Below, piece by piece: positions 63,908 through 64,000 of a stretch of DNA of 64,000 bases. The notes below the pieces were generated by a model. The model was not told the DNA's origin, searched no databases, and was given only the letters and a program-made list of their open reading frames with translations. How positions within the stretch are numbered: the stretch's first letter is position 1; every line of letters starts with the position of its first letter. The position numbers and the translations under genes are program-made. The stretch covers positions 280,636-344,635 of the forward strand of contig NZ_JBPKAO010000004.1 of NCBI RefSeq assembly GCF_051216895.1, read 5' to 3'. This stretch comes from Aquipuribacter sp051216895. Its GTDB lineage: Bacteria; Actinomycetota; Actinomycetes; Actinomycetales; JBBAYJ01.

Positions 63908-63936
63908 TTGACCGGCCCGCCCCGCTGATGTACGGT
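63908..63936 (+). promoter_or_regulatory. rRNA operon promoter
   Basis: TTGACC (63908-63913), a 17-base spacer, and TACGGT (63931-63936): a near-consensus housekeeping sigma promoter. It is followed by a short leader that resembles those before actinobacterial 16S rRNA. Confidence 0.7.
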
Positions 63937-63990
63937 TACGAAGTTGCCCCGGACCGGCTTGGGAAAGCCGAGAAGGTGCGCATCTGCTCC

Positions 63991-64000
63991 TTGAGAACTC
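63991..64000 (+). other. rRNA leader motif at window edge
   Basis: TTGAGAACTC is the conserved leader/antitermination (boxA-like) and processing sequence that precedes rRNA genes in Micrococcales and relatives. The 16S gene should begin beyond the window. Confidence 0.65.

Overview
This is a very GC-rich stretch of chromosome from an actinomycete. The signs are frequent GTG starts, many 4-base ATGA/GTGA gene overlaps, and actinobacterial families (DUF5709, DUF4229, GlbO-type globin, DivIVA-domain and PLDc_N proteins). A full menaquinone pathway with MenJ, a Rex-type operator, a sortase-E-like LAxTG anchor, and an rRNA leader ending in TTGAGAACTC fit as well. A free-living aerobic or microaerobic Micrococcales (Cellulomonas-like) organism fits best, but the species cannot be fixed from the sequence. 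I saw no CRISPR array, transposase, prophage or tRNA.

Layout. 0-9 kb: a WxL/DUF916-like surface protein; a three-PAS GGDEF-EAL protein translationally coupled to a cobalamin-binding, CarH-like protein; and a five-FN3 wall protein with an LARTG sorting signal. 9-19 kb: a small protein coupled to a Tat-exported amidase; two membrane-associated GTPases, the first with a near-perfect 60-residue tandem duplication; ssb; ettA; a DUF2254 membrane protein. 19-24 kb: AlkB-like dioxygenase, two thioesterases, DUF5709, GH13 alpha-glucosidase, GlbO, DUF4229. 24-33 kb: menaquinone genes as two divergent operons, menB-nudix-(CPBP-like)-menE-(PLDc_N)-menA on the minus strand and menC-menD on the plus strand. 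32-38 kb: a LacI-type regulator divergent from a maltose-type ABC importer (malE-malF-malG; no malK here). 38-40 kb: an SfnG-type sulfone monooxygenase and flavin reductase behind a short cysteine-containing leader peptide. 40-44 kb: a two-repeat DivIVA-domain protein, menF, menG and menJ. 44-61 kb: the whole nuoA-N operon followed by a long-chain polyprenyl diphosphate synthase. 61.8-63.7 kb: a second GGDEF-EAL gene broken by what looks like an assembly join (one N flanked by a 157-base direct repeat). The last 100 bases are the promoter and leader of an rRNA operon.

How it fits together. Roughly half the window is one respiratory module: chorismate to menaquinone (MenF, D, C, E, B, A, G), side-chain saturation (MenJ), prenyl tail supply, and the NADH:menaquinone oxidoreductase that uses the product. 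A Rex-like operator sits on the probable -10 element ahead of menJ-nuo, which suggests control by NADH/NAD+. MenH is not seen; the MenI role might be filled by one of the two thioesterases. The most unusual items are the GGDEF-EAL/B12 pair (possibly light- or cobalamin-responsive c-di-GMP signalling), the sulfur leader peptide, the duplicated GTPase segment, and the small coupled membrane proteins inside the menaquinone operon.
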